From: Flexithrix dorotheae DSM 6795
GTDB taxonomy: Bacteria; Bacteroidota; Bacteroidia; Cytophagales; Flammeovirgaceae
Direction: 5' to 3'
Assembly: GCF_000379765.1 (NCBI RefSeq)
Contig: NZ_KB903449.1
Coordinates: 179 to 64,178 of the forward strand
Length of the DNA stretch: 64,000 nucleotides
Shown here: positions 8,966 through 18,559 of the stretch, piece by piece
Layout of the letters: each line of letters starts with the position of its first letter
Numbering within the stretch: the first letter of the stretch is position 1
Made by a program: the position numbers and the translations under genes
The notes under the pieces: generated by a model
What the model was told of the DNA's origin: nothing
Database searches by the model: none
The model's input: the letters and a program-made list of their open reading frames with translations, nothing else

Positions 8966-10636
8966 GTGACCACACTCGACTACTGGACCATATCAATTTT
9001 TTCACTTGTTGTATTCATAACAGGTATTTCATTTGCCCGATCAGGTCAAAATATGAAGTCCTTTTTTGCAGCAGGAGGAGCAGTTCCTTATTGGATTAGC
9101 GGCTTATCTCTTTTTATGAGCTTCTTTTCTGCAGGAACTTTTGTAGTTTGGGGATCTATAGCCTATACCGAGGGATTTGTGGCCATCACCATTCAATCCA
9201 CCATGTGTATTGCAGGTGTAGTTATTGCCTTGTTTATCGCACCCAAATGGAATAAAACAAAAACCATTACTGCTGCACAGTTTATCACAGAACGCCTGGG
9301 TTATAATACACAAAAATTATATACCTATTTTTTCCTTTTTATTTCCATGGTGACCACAGGCGCTTTTCTTTATCCTGTAGCCAAAATTGTGGAAGTATCT
9401 ACTGCTATTCCATTGGTTTATAGCATCATAGGGTTAGGCGTTTTAATTACCATTTATACAGCAGTTGGCGGCTTATGGGCTGTAATAGTAACCGATGTGT
9501 TACAGTTTATTGTACTGACAACAGCGGTATTGTTGGTGGTGCCATTGGCTATCAATAAAGTTGGTGGAGTTAATTCTTTTATTCAGGCTTCCCCGGAAGG
9601 ATTTTTCAATTTGGTAAATGAGGAATATTCCTGGACTTTCATTGCGGGAATGATATTTTACCATATTGTATTTATTGGAGGAAACTGGGCTTATGTACAA
9701 AGGTTTACTTCAGTAGCTTCGCCACGGGATTCCAAAAAAGTGGCCTGGCTTTTTAGTGGGTTATATCTGATTAGCCCACTGATCTGGATGCTGCCTCCAA
9801 TGATTTACCGGGTGATCAACCCGGACTTAAATGGCCTGGCGGATGAAGGTGCTTACCTGATGGTTTGCAAAGAAGTGCTTCCAAAAGGATTATTAGGTTT
9901 GATGTTGGGCGGGATGATATTTGCCACTTCCAGTTCTGTAAATACTACCCTCAATATTTCGGCAGGGGTATTTACCAACGATATTTTCAAACGACTTTTT
10001 AAGCATATATCTGAACAAAAGACCATGAACGTGGCGAGAATAGCCACATTCGTTTTTGGGATAATCACCATCACAGTTGCCTTGCTTGTGCCAAAGATGG
10101 GTGGGATTGTTGAGGTCGTTTTAAGTTTAGCATCGCTTACCGGGGGAGCCATGTTTTTACCCCCCATTTGGGCCATGTTTTCCAAAAATCAAACAGGAAA
10201 AAATGTACTGGCTGTGACTGTCATTAGTCTGCTTCTCAATATTTTTTTCAAATTTATTGCGCCTCAATTATTTGGCTTTTCTTTTTCAAGGGGAATGGAA
10301 ATGCTGGTAGGGGTGATGATTCCTTTTGGATTGTTATCACTTTCTGAATTATACTTCATGTATACAGGCAAAGATAATGAGACATACAGTAAGTACATAG
10401 ATGCGCTAACTACAAGAATAAACAAAGAATCACAGGAGGTGATGTCTTCTGAAACAACCAATCAAAAAGGCCGATCAATAATTGCCAAAGGAATATTTTC
10501 AATTGGTTTGCTGGTCATTGGATTGGGATTCATTGCCGAGTTTGCCAATAATTTAGTGATAGGGCTTGGAGCAATAATATTATTAGTTGCTTTCATCATA
10601 TATCCGAGGAAACAAAACATAAAAAATCATGATTAG
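8966..10636 (+). CDS. sodium:solute symporter (SSS family)
   Basis: The 556-residue hydrophobic protein has about 13-14 membrane segments and SSS-family features such as SGLSLFMSFFSAGTFVVWG near the N-terminus and YTAVGGLWAVIVTDVLQF in the middle. It probably imports a monosaccharide or other small product with Na+ across the inner membrane. The start is a GTG, since the nearby ATG at 8937 is out of frame and soon stops; an AGGGA run lies about 15 bases upstream. It overlaps the next gene by 8 bases, so the two are translationally coupled. Its position opposite the LacI-type gene suggests it takes up the sugar released by the GH95/GH43/GH16 enzymes. Substrate not determined. Confidence 0.88.
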   Translation: MTTLDYWTISIFSLVVFITGISFARSGQNMKSFFAAGGAVPYWISGLSLFMSFFSAGTFVVWGSIAYTEGFVAITIQSTMCIAGVVIALFIAPKWNKTKTITAAQFITERLGYNTQKLYTYFFLFISMVTTGAFLYPVAKIVEVSTAIPLVYSIIGLGVLITIYTAVGGLWAVIVTDVLQFIVLTTAVLLVVPLAINKVGGVNSFIQASPEGFFNLVNEEYSWTFIAGMIFYHIVFIGGNWAYVQRFTSVASPRDSKKVAWLFSGLYLISPLIWMLPPMIYRVINPDLNGLADEGAYLMVCKEVLPKGLLGLMLGGMIFATSSSVNTTLNISAGVFTNDIFKRLFKHISEQKTMNVARIATFVFGIITITVALLVPKMGGIVEVVLSLASLTGGAMFLPPIWAMFSKNQTGKNVLAVTVISLLLNIFFKFIAPQLFGFSFSRGMEMLVGVMIPFGLLSLSELYFMYTGKDNETYSKYIDALTTRINKESQEVMSSETTNQKGRSIIAKGIFSIGLLVIGLGFIAEFANNLVIGLGAIILLVAFIIYPRKQNIKNHD

Positions 10637-12908
10637 AGCTGGTTTTAGTGAAGATAATCGCCAAAATTTAATTGTAAAACACCAGGCTGATTTGGTGGTA
10701 GTAGGAGGTGGAATGTCGGGGGTTTGTTGTGCTATTACTGCTGCAAGAGCAGGTATTAAAGTCATTCTTATTCAGGACAGACCTGTGTTGGGAGGAAACG
10801 CTTCCAGTGAAGTAAGGTTGTGGATATTAGGGGCAACTTCCCACATGGGAAATAACAACAGGTGGGCCCGGGAAGGAGGTGTGATCGATGAGATTCTGAT
10901 AGAAAACCTTTATAGAAACAAAGAAGGAAATCCTATAATTTTCGATACCATTCTGTTGGAAAAGGTTAATCAGGAACAGAACATTACCTTACTTCTTAAT
11001 ACTGCGGTTTATGATGTCGAAAAATCTGGTTCAAGAACCATTAAAAAGTTAAAAGCATTTTGTAGTCAGAATTCTACCGAGTATCATGTAGCATCAAATC
11101 TGTTTTGCGATGCCTCTGGAGATGGCATTGTGGCTTTTAAGGCTGGAGCTGCATTTAGAATGGGGGCGGAATCCAAAGAAGAATTTGGAGAATTATTCGC
11201 TCCGGATAAAGCCTATGGAGAACTGCTGGGCCATACCATGTATTTTTACAGCAAAAAGGTAGATAGTCCGGTTGCCTATACGCCACCTGCTTTTGCTTTA
11301 GATGATATTAAAAAACTACCTAAGTTTAAAGTCATCAGTTCCAAGGAATTTGGTTGTAGGTTTTGGTGGATCGAATATGGAGGAAATCACGATACAGTGC
11401 ATGATACCGAATTGATAAAATGGGAATTATGGAAGGTGGTTTATGGCGTTTGGGATTATATCAAAAATAGTGGGGAATTCGAAGATGTGGATAATTTAAC
11501 ACTTGAATGGGTAGCCACAATTCCAGGAAAAAGGGAAAGCAGGAGGTTTGAAGGTGAATATATACTCAAACAACAGGATATTGTCAATCAGGTTTCATTT
11601 GAAGATGCCATTGCTTTCGGAGGATGGGCCATTGATTTACATCCTTCAGATGGGGTTTACAGCAATTTACCCAGTTGCGAACAGTATCATGCAAAAGGTG
11701 TTTACCAGTTGCCTTACCGATGCTACATCAGCAAAGACATCAATAACCTGTTTTATGCAGGTCGAATAATCAGTGCGACTCATGTAGCCTTTGGTTCTTC
11801 AAGAGTAATGGCTACTTGTGCCCATGGTGCCCAGGCAGTAGGTATGGCAGCAGCTCTATGCACGCAAAAAAATATCCTTCCAAATGACGTTCTGAAAAAA
11901 GGGTTGATCGGTGAACTTCAACAAAAATTAAATGCTACCGGACAGAGTATTCCCGGAATTCCTCATGATATTTCCGATAATTTAGTCGCTCAAACCGATA
12001 TCCGGTTGTCTTCTTACACTTCATTATCAACCATATCTGGAAATGGAAAATGGCTTTCTCTGAATCAATCTGCTGCCCAAATGCTTCCCCTAAAAAAGGA
12101 GGTAAAATATGAATTTGAATTAAACTTTAAAGCTGAGAAAGCTACATGCTTAAATTGTGAATTACGCACAAGTTCAAAACCTTTAAATCATACTCCGGAT
12201 GAAACACTGGAATGTCAATCCATTGAACTAAAGGAAGGGGAGCAAAAGGTGAAAATTGCTTTCGATAAATCTTTAAATGAAGATAAGTACGCTTTTATCC
12301 TGTTTCAAAAGAATGACCTGGTAAGTGTAGAAATTTCCGATTACAGACAAACAGGATTGCTAAGTGTTTTCAACAAAAAAAATCTGGCAGTATCCAATCA
12401 TGGAGCACAAACCCCACCGGAAAATACCGGGTTTGATTCCTTCGAGTTCTGGACGCCAGAAAGGAGGCCAAAAGGGCATAATATGGCTATGGAGATTAAT
12501 CCACCTGTAAAAGGTTTTGGAAAAGATGCCTTACTCAATGGGTATACCAGACCAACAAATACCGGGAATGCCTGGGTCGCAGCCCTCACAGATGAAAATC
12601 CAGAAATTGAACTGTCTTGGAATGAAGTAAAAACAATAAAGGAGATACAATTACATTTCGATCCCGATTTCGATCATCCACTGGAATCCTCGCTTCAGGG
12701 ACATCCCGAAAGTGTTATTCCATTTGTAGTTAGAAATTATAAAATTAAAAACTTAAATAATGAAGTAATTTATGAAAGTGTCAATAATCATCAGACAATT
12801 AACAAAGTAAAATTTACAAACCCGATTAGCACGGCAGGATTAAAAATTGAGTTGGAACATCCCTCAAAAAATGTCCCTGCTGCCCTTTTTCACCTTCAGG
12901 TGTTTTAA
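10629..12908 (+). CDS. FAD-dependent oxidoreductase with C-terminal discoidin-like domain
   Basis: The 759-residue protein starts with an FAD-binding Rossmann motif (DLVVVGGGMSGVCCAITAAR, residues about 20-40) and PVLGGNASSEVRLWILGA, typical of the FAD_oxidored (PF12831-like) family found in Bacteroidota and Planctomycetes sugar clusters. The second FAD segment is FYAGRIISATHVAFGSSRVM. Residues about 590-759 look like a galactose-binding/discoidin-type fold (ALLNGYTRPTNTGNAWVA, then ELSWNEVKTIKEIQLHFD). No signal peptide is seen, so it is probably cytoplasmic. It overlaps the symporter gene by 8 bases, suggesting that it oxidises or reduces the imported compound. The substrate is unknown. Confidence 0.78.
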   Translation: MIRAGFSEDNRQNLIVKHQADLVVVGGGMSGVCCAITAARAGIKVILIQDRPVLGGNASSEVRLWILGATSHMGNNNRWAREGGVIDEILIENLYRNKEGNPIIFDTILLEKVNQEQNITLLLNTAVYDVEKSGSRTIKKLKAFCSQNSTEYHVASNLFCDASGDGIVAFKAGAAFRMGAESKEEFGELFAPDKAYGELLGHTMYFYSKKVDSPVAYTPPAFALDDIKKLPKFKVISSKEFGCRFWWIEYGGNHDTVHDTELIKWELWKVVYGVWDYIKNSGEFEDVDNLTLEWVATIPGKRESRRFEGEYILKQQDIVNQVSFEDAIAFGGWAIDLHPSDGVYSNLPSCEQYHAKGVYQLPYRCYISKDINNLFYAGRIISATHVAFGSSRVMATCAHGAQAVGMAAALCTQKNILPNDVLKKGLIGELQQKLNATGQSIPGIPHDISDNLVAQTDIRLSSYTSLSTISGNGKWLSLNQSAAQMLPLKKEVKYEFELNFKAEKATCLNCELRTSSKPLNHTPDETLECQSIELKEGEQKVKIAFDKSLNEDKYAFILFQKNDLVSVEISDYRQTGLLSVFNKKNLAVSNHGAQTPPENTGFDSFEFWTPERRPKGHNMAMEINPPVKGFGKDALLNGYTRPTNTGNAWVAALTDENPEIELSWNEVKTIKEIQLHFDPDFDHPLESSLQGHPESVIPFVVRNYKIKNLNNEVIYESVNNHQTINKVKFTNPISTAGLKIELEHPSKNVPAALFHLQVF

Positions 12909-12948
12909 ATTTTTCTTTTTTGAATTAATTACTTGGACCTTTAAAAAC

Positions 12949-13701
12949 ATGAGAAAATATCTAATTATTACCTTAATTGGTTTACTATCATCCTGGTCAA
13001 TTTCCCGGGACACCATTAAGATAGACGGAAAGAAATACAAACTGGCCTTTAGCGATGAATTTCAGGGTAACCAGCTTAATGAAAAAGTCTGGGACTATCG
13101 TACAGACAGCAAGCACTGGAGCACCCAATTACCCGAAAATGTGGAAGTGAAAAACGGGTCATTATTACTTCACCTGAAGAAAGAAAAATCAAACGGAATG
13201 GAATACACCGGTGCGGGTATTATTTCAAAAGAGCGGTTTAGTTATGGATATTATGAAGCAAAAATGAAAGTTCCTTCAGGTACCGGATGGCATAATTCCT
13301 TTTGGTTAATGGACCATGATGGTTCAGGAACTACCAACCCAAAGTCCTCAACCATTGAGATCGATATTATTGAAAATGACTCTAAAAATCCATTGAGCTA
13401 TGGGGTAAATTTTCATAAGTGGAAAGACGAACATACTTCCAAAGGCCATAAAAATGTTGTTTCCCCGGATCTGAGTAAGGAATTCCATACATTTTCCTGT
13501 GTGTATACTGTAGAGTATGTAAAATATTATTTAGATGGTGAGGAGGTGCAGCACATTGATATTTCGGAAATGCCAAAAGCCCCACTCAATATCTGGCTGA
13601 CAAGTATTGCCAGCTGGTTAGGCAAAACTGAAGCTGTAGATGAAAGTCAATTACCTGCAACAGTAGCATTTGATTATGTGAGATATTATCGACCAAAGTA
13701 A
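12949..13701 (+). CDS. GH16-family endo-glycanase (beta-glucanase/galactanase fold)
   Basis: The protein is about 250 residues with a signal peptide (MRKYLIITLIGLLSSWSIS). It has the GH16 signature EIDIIE with nucleophile E137, D139 and acid/base E142 (from the chosen start), plus LAFSDEFQGNQLNEKVW near the N-terminus and IWLTSIASW near the end, as expected for a single-domain jelly roll. GH16 enzymes cut internal beta-1,3 or beta-1,4 linkages in glucans, agars, porphyrans or carrageenans. The open frame extends upstream to 12847, inside the FAD gene, but the ATG at 12949 starts a proper signal peptide, 40 bases after the FAD stop. Which polysaccharide it cuts is not clear. Confidence 0.85.
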   Translation: MRKYLIITLIGLLSSWSISRDTIKIDGKKYKLAFSDEFQGNQLNEKVWDYRTDSKHWSTQLPENVEVKNGSLLLHLKKEKSNGMEYTGAGIISKERFSYGYYEAKMKVPSGTGWHNSFWLMDHDGSGTTNPKSSTIEIDIIENDSKNPLSYGVNFHKWKDEHTSKGHKNVVSPDLSKEFHTFSCVYTVEYVKYYLDGEEVQHIDISEMPKAPLNIWLTSIASWLGKTEAVDESQLPATVAFDYVRYYRPK

Positions 13702-13832
13702 GATTATTTAACAGGTTAAGTAAATAATTAAATCAGGGTGATTTTACAATTGAATGAAAATATCATCTACCACTCTCAAATAAGGAACATTTATTTAAAT
13801 AAAGACATACAAGGAAGGTATACCAAAGGAAA

Positions 13833-13863
13833 AAGAGGCTGTCCAATTCTTGGACAGCCTCTT
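13833..13863 (-). terminator. intrinsic terminator for isocitrate dehydrogenase
   Basis: A perfect 13-bp stem (AAGAGGCTGTCCA with its complement, 5-nt loop) lies 5 bases past the stop codon at 13868. Read on the minus strand the stem is followed by a run of T (TTTTTCC), as in an intrinsic terminator. On the plus strand there is no T run, but it could still help end the convergent GH16 transcript. Confidence 0.85.
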
Positions 13864-13867
13864 CAAC

Positions 13868-15304
13868 TTATTGCCCCTGACCCAACGAATATCCACGGAT
13901 ACCGTCAAACTCATAGAGGTTTTCAGTTTTGATCACATCTATTCCCTGCTCCAAAGCTTTCACTAATACCTCTGGGATACTTTGTTTTTTGGCAGGATGT
14001 CCATTTTCCACTTCAAACCGGCATCTCCAGTGATCTGTACAAAAAGTCTCTTCAAACCCTTCTGGCCAAACTTTCACCCCACGGTTGGTAATCATTTTGA
14101 GCTTTATATCACTTTCCAGATTTTTTAGCTTCATCGCCAGCTCATCCACTCGTCCCCCATCCCAGTCTACAAATACATCCACACCTTTGAGTACTTTGTT
14201 TGCTTTGGGCTTTCTTTTATACCTGGGTAAATTGAGTTTTACATCTTTGGTAAAGGACTCTCCTTTGATGTGCCTGGGTCGCTTGCCCAATCGGTCAATA
14301 ACTGCCTGAGCAAAGGCTTTAGTCCCCACCAATTGTCTGCCAATCCCTTCTTTATAAATATCAGCAGTGAGCACTCCATCTTCTATAGTACAGGCCCAGG
14401 CATTAATTATTTTTTCAGCTATATCCTGTTGACCTATGTGGTTAAGCATCATCACTGCTCCCCTGATTAATCCGGAGGGATTAGCCAAATCCTTTCCGGC
14501 AATATCTGGTGCAGATCCGTGGATAGCTTCAAACATCGCACAGGTTTCACCCACATTGGATGATCCTGCAAGGCCCACAGAACCAGATATTTGTGCGGTA
14601 ATATCAGATACCACATCCCCATAAAGATTTGGCATCACTACCACATCAAACATTTCTGGTGTATCGGCCAATCGGGCTGCCCCAATATCTATTATCCAAT
14701 TATCTGCTTTAATATCAGGATATTCCTGAGCAATTTCTTTAAATACCTGATGGAAAAGCCCATCAGTATGTTTCATAATATTGTCTTTGGTAAAGCAACT
14801 TACTTTTTTCCTGTTATATAACCTCGCATATTCAAAAGCATACCGAATAATTTTTTCACATCCGGGGCGAGTTATCAATTTAAGGCACTGAACGACTTCA
14901 TTGGTCTGCTGATGCTCAATTCCGGCATAAAGATCTTCTTCATTTTCCCGAATCACAACCACATCCATATCAGGATGCTTGGTTTCTACAAATGGATGAA
15001 AACTGTTGCAAGGTCTTACATTGGCATAAAGTCCCAGCGTTTTGCGCATAGTTACATTTAAACTTTTATAACCACCTCCCTGAGGCGTTGTAATCGGAGC
15101 TTTCAGAAAAATCTTGTTTTTTCGAATACTGTCCCAGGCCGCTTTATCAATTCCACTGGTATTTCCGGAAAGAAATACCTTTTCACCCACCTGGATTTCT
15201 TCCCATTGAATTCTTGCCTTTGCAGCTTTAAGGATTCTAATTGTCGCATCCATTATTTCAGGCCCTATTCCATCACCTTTAGCATAAGTTACTTTTTGCA
15301 TCAT
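13868..15304 (-). CDS. icd: isocitrate dehydrogenase, Thermus/Rickettsia type, NAD-type cofactor motif
   Basis: The 478-residue enzyme belongs to the isocitrate/isopropylmalate dehydrogenase family and oxidatively decarboxylates isocitrate to 2-oxoglutarate in the TCA cycle. The substrate motif KSLNVTMRK matches the SxN..R motif of isocitrate dehydrogenases, and RENEEDLYAGIEH and TKDNIMKHTDG are typical. Residues about 335-478 form the C-terminal extension seen in the Thermus-type enzymes. The cofactor site reads HGSAPDIAGKD. Asp-Ile here is the NAD pattern, whereas NADP enzymes carry Lys-Tyr, so NAD use is inferred. A second Met directly after the first makes the exact start uncertain by one codon. 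It ends at a strong terminator and is unrelated to the neighbouring sugar genes. Confidence 0.93.
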   Translation of the reverse strand: MMQKVTYAKGDGIGPEIMDATIRILKAAKARIQWEEIQVGEKVFLSGNTSGIDKAAWDSIRKNKIFLKAPITTPQGGGYKSLNVTMRKTLGLYANVRPCNSFHPFVETKHPDMDVVVIRENEEDLYAGIEHQQTNEVVQCLKLITRPGCEKIIRYAFEYARLYNRKKVSCFTKDNIMKHTDGLFHQVFKEIAQEYPDIKADNWIIDIGAARLADTPEMFDVVVMPNLYGDVVSDITAQISGSVGLAGSSNVGETCAMFEAIHGSAPDIAGKDLANPSGLIRGAVMMLNHIGQQDIAEKIINAWACTIEDGVLTADIYKEGIGRQLVGTKAFAQAVIDRLGKRPRHIKGESFTKDVKLNLPRYKRKPKANKVLKGVDVFVDWDGGRVDELAMKLKNLESDIKLKMITNRGVKVWPEGFEETFCTDHWRCRFEVENGHPAKKQSIPEVLVKALEQGIDVIKTENLYEFDGIRGYSLGQGQ

Positions 15305-15461
15305 TTTATTTTTTGAAGTTTACAGATACAAATGAAACAATTATTTTGCATAAGTGATTATTTATGTTTTTAATACTTACCATAAAACATATTTATGATT
15401 TATGCGCTAAATCGAATATAACCTTTAACTTTTACTGGGTTGGAACTGATTCTGAAAGCAA

Positions 15462-15698
15462 TTAATATTGGTAAAGAATTAGTTTTATCTTATCAAAATA
15501 TTCCTTGGGGCATTTTTTTATCAATTGGTCTATTTTAATTTCCGGTATTTTTGAAGCATCAGCATACCATTTTGTAAGACTATGATTAAATCTGGTTTTA
15601 TCGAAAAAGTGCTTTATCTTACCAGATTCATAAAAAGTAAAAACATCTAAAAGATCGTCACTACTAATATCAATGAGACAAATTTTTTTATCTTCCAT
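15462..15698 (-). CDS. small hypothetical protein
   Basis: A 78-residue frame with an ATG start encodes a charged, Lys-rich, Asp-rich protein (MEDKKICLIDISSDDLLDVF at the start, ending KLILYQY). It has no signal peptide or membrane segment. I do not recognise a family. Codon use looks like its neighbours, and the lack of an overlapping frame supports a real gene. Confidence 0.5.
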   Translation of the reverse strand: MEDKKICLIDISSDDLLDVFTFYESGKIKHFFDKTRFNHSLTKWYADASKIPEIKIDQLIKKCPKEYFDKIKLILYQY

Positions 15699-16038
15699 TA
15701 ATTTAAAAATTAGTTTAGCGAAGTTGTAATAAAAATAAAGGGTTACAAAAATATTTCGATGAAGTGATTATGAAATTTTAAACTTTCCTTAATCAAAGCT
15801 CTCGGTATATATCCAGAGATATATTCCATCCTATTTTCCTTTAAACTTCTTTAATTCAATAGTGAATAATTAATTCTCACATCCAGAAGATTTAGCATAT
15901 TTTTAATTCAAAAATTCAGAGGCAACAATTTGATATAAAATACACACTATCATATAGTTCTGAATTTTTGAATGCGTTTTTTCCCTGAATATACACCGAG
16001 ACTCAATATTTTGGAATTAAGAGATATACCAGGTAGGT
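15699..16038. other. intergenic region with a long-spaced inverted repeat
   Basis: This 340-bp AT-rich stretch lies downstream of the TonB-dependent receptor gene. Apart from the inverted repeat at 15906-15973 (listed separately) I see no gene or clear promoter. Confidence 0.5.
15906..15973. repeat. perfect 15-bp inverted repeat, 38-bp spacer
   Basis: ATTCAAAAATTCAGA (15906-15920) is repeated exactly in reverse complement at 15959-15973. It lies 66 bases past the stop of the TonB-dependent receptor gene. It could form a large stem-loop in that transcript's 3' end. There is no adjoining T run typical of an intrinsic terminator. Confidence 0.7.
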
Positions 16039-18396
16039 TTAAAAACCCTTTTCAGGAGCCGTTTGGATTTCCTCTTTCCTTCGATTTATCTTTTTCCTTT
16101 TAACCCCTGAAGAAAACTGATATTTAAATTTGAACCAAACTGGCACAGCGGACAATAGAATATTACGCTCCTGGTATTGGGAAAAGTCCTGGGTGTAAAC
16201 TTCATTACCCCGGTAGGTAAAGGATTTTTTAAATGTAAGGGCTGTTGTGATGCCTACCTTAAATCCTTTAGGGAATGATTTTTCAACGGAAAGAAAATAA
16301 AGAGGGTCACTAAATCGGGACCATTGAATGTCATTTACCGGACTATTGTACATAAAGTTTGAAGAAATCGTAAAATTATGTTTAAGGGAAGCTATAGCGG
16401 ATAAGCCAGATTCGAAGGCGAACTTTTGCATATGTTTTATGTTTTGCTGATTTGCCAGGTCATTTCCATCAGAAATTATTCGGTATCCTTTCAAATAAGA
16501 TTGTAGAATCACAGCCTTACCAAGATTTAATGCGGAAGTTAATTGCAAGCCACTGTAATGAATCGTTCCAAGATTAAATGTTTTAGTCTCCATAATATCC
16601 TGGTCATTTAACCAGCTCATTTCATTGATTACATCAGATCTTTTGTTATAAAAAGCATTTATTGAAAGCCAATTATCACCAAAAGGTTGCGAATATTCCA
16701 AACTCCAATTGGAGATAAATACCGGTGCTAACAAGGGATTTCCACTACGTTGTGTATAGGGGTCATCCATGGATATATAAGGGTTCAGTTGGTGTAATCC
16801 CGGATAAGTGACAGATCGTCTGTATTGGAGTTTAAGGCTCTTATCTTCCGTTAATCTATAATTCACAACCAAATTGGGGAGAAGAACTAAATAATCCTGT
16901 TTTAAGGCATCACTTGGTCTTAATGCCGATTTTTCAACCCTAAGGCCAGGTAGTACATCAAACCTATTAGCCATAAAATGAATACTTCCGTAGGCTGCAT
17001 AGATTTGGGTGCCATAGTTGAAATCATTTCCATTAGCAAGTTTATGTATTTTACTTTGGACTCCTGCCGACATTTTAAACTTTTGACTAATAGGAAGGTT
17101 ATAAGTCATTCTCCAGCTTACAGAATTCTGCTGCGGTTTTGTTTTATAAACCAGATCTTCCTGCAAATTTTCACCAGAAAATTCAGTACTGTTTTTCCCA
17201 TTTAAGCGGTAAAAGCTCATATCCGTATCCAGGTAATGTCCTGTTTCCGGATTAAATAAATGTTTGTAATACAAAGAATAAAAACTACCCCGGTTAATAT
17301 CGGTATCCTCTTTTTTCCTTTCCCAAATCATAGGATTCTCTCCCCCGGCTTCCACCTTAGTATTTCCATCAAATTCAGTTGAATATGGATTATAGTAAGC
17401 ATAAAAATTCAGTAAGTTTTTTTTATTTGGAATATAATCCAAACCAAAGTTAAACCGGTGTGACCAGCTTTTTTGCTTTATAAGCTGAGTAGAAACTATT
17501 TCATTGGTGTTTTCTGGGTTGAATAAATTCCTTTTATAATTTTCTTCCATGTCAAAATAACTGATATCCCCATTGTAGGAGGTATGAATATTTATTTTGC
17601 CAACTCCATAATTCAGGCCGTATGTTGGGAAAATATAGATTTCAGAAGACGATGTTGGCATCTCCATATACACCTGTCCATCGAGCCCTGCTCTTAGATT
17701 TTCTTTCAAAATAATATTAATTACACCACCTGAGGTTCCCTCGTACTTTGCGGGTGGATTACTCATTACTTCTATGCGGTCAATCTTATGGGGACTCAGG
17801 CTTTGAATATATTTGCGGTCTCTCTCTATCCCATTCACCAAAATTATTACTCCTCCATTTCCCTGTAAGCTTATATTTTGCATAAAATCTACCTGGATAC
17901 CCGGGATAGTTTTAAGAATATCCATCCCTGTATTGGAGGCATCAATAATTTTCTTATTTATAAAGAATGTAGTTTTATCTACTTCATTCCGAGCTTTGGT
18001 ACGTTCTCCCATTACAATTACCTCTTCCAGTTCTGTGTTGTTTTCGTGGAGGTAAATGATGTCAAGATTGATAAATGATTCATCCCTTCGTTGAATAAGC
18101 TTTTGCTGAATTTTGTAACCCACCGCACTAATCTGTAAATAATATTCACCTGAGCCAGCTTTGCTTATTTCAAACCTGCCTTCCAGGGTACTGACTACTC
18201 CACCTACCAGAGTAGAATCTCCAGCATTATACATTGCTACATTAGCAAAAGGGACTGCCTCTCCTGTTTGTTTGTCAATAATGGTTCCTGTGATGGTAAT
18301 ATCACTTAATTGTTGTGAAAAAACTGTTGATGAACAACCAAATTTTAATACAACTACAATGAAAATTTTAGTAATTAGAATTGTTTTGTTTCTCAT
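16039..18396 (-). CDS. TonB-dependent receptor / outer-membrane beta-barrel protein
   Basis: The 785-residue exported protein (signal peptide about 1-28, ending VFSQQ) has a CarboxypepD-reg-like beta-sandwich (about 33-115, ITGTIIDKQTGEAVPFANVA), a plug-like domain (about 130-235, IDRIEVMSNPPAKYEGTSGG) and a long beta-barrel region ending at residue 785. This is the OMP_b-brl_3 type common in Bacteroidota. It is an outer-membrane channel whose ligand is unknown. No SusD partner is next to it, so it is unlikely to be a glycan importer of the SusCD type. The next gene upstream on this strand is a LytTR regulator, 163 bases away, which may control it. Confidence 0.85.
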   Translation of the reverse strand: MRNKTILITKIFIVVVLKFGCSSTVFSQQLSDITITGTIIDKQTGEAVPFANVAMYNAGDSTLVGGVVSTLEGRFEISKAGSGEYYLQISAVGYKIQQKLIQRRDESFINLDIIYLHENNTELEEVIVMGERTKARNEVDKTTFFINKKIIDASNTGMDILKTIPGIQVDFMQNISLQGNGGVIILVNGIERDRKYIQSLSPHKIDRIEVMSNPPAKYEGTSGGVINIILKENLRAGLDGQVYMEMPTSSSEIYIFPTYGLNYGVGKINIHTSYNGDISYFDMEENYKRNLFNPENTNEIVSTQLIKQKSWSHRFNFGLDYIPNKKNLLNFYAYYNPYSTEFDGNTKVEAGGENPMIWERKKEDTDINRGSFYSLYYKHLFNPETGHYLDTDMSFYRLNGKNSTEFSGENLQEDLVYKTKPQQNSVSWRMTYNLPISQKFKMSAGVQSKIHKLANGNDFNYGTQIYAAYGSIHFMANRFDVLPGLRVEKSALRPSDALKQDYLVLLPNLVVNYRLTEDKSLKLQYRRSVTYPGLHQLNPYISMDDPYTQRSGNPLLAPVFISNWSLEYSQPFGDNWLSINAFYNKRSDVINEMSWLNDQDIMETKTFNLGTIHYSGLQLTSALNLGKAVILQSYLKGYRIISDGNDLANQQNIKHMQKFAFESGLSAIASLKHNFTISSNFMYNSPVNDIQWSRFSDPLYFLSVEKSFPKGFKVGITTALTFKKSFTYRGNEVYTQDFSQYQERNILLSAVPVWFKFKYQFSSGVKRKKINRRKEEIQTAPEKGF

Positions 18397-18559
18397 ATTC
18401 CCTTTTTGATAGTTTGAACTGCGACAAAAAAAAGGGGAAGGAAAATGGTATAAAATTAAATGTGATACAAAGCAAATTTTTGATGGGAATGGAAAGCTTC
18501 TATGGAAAACTTGTTATGAAGTGTAAAGATTTGGGACAAATGGTAAAGGGTAAAAATAC

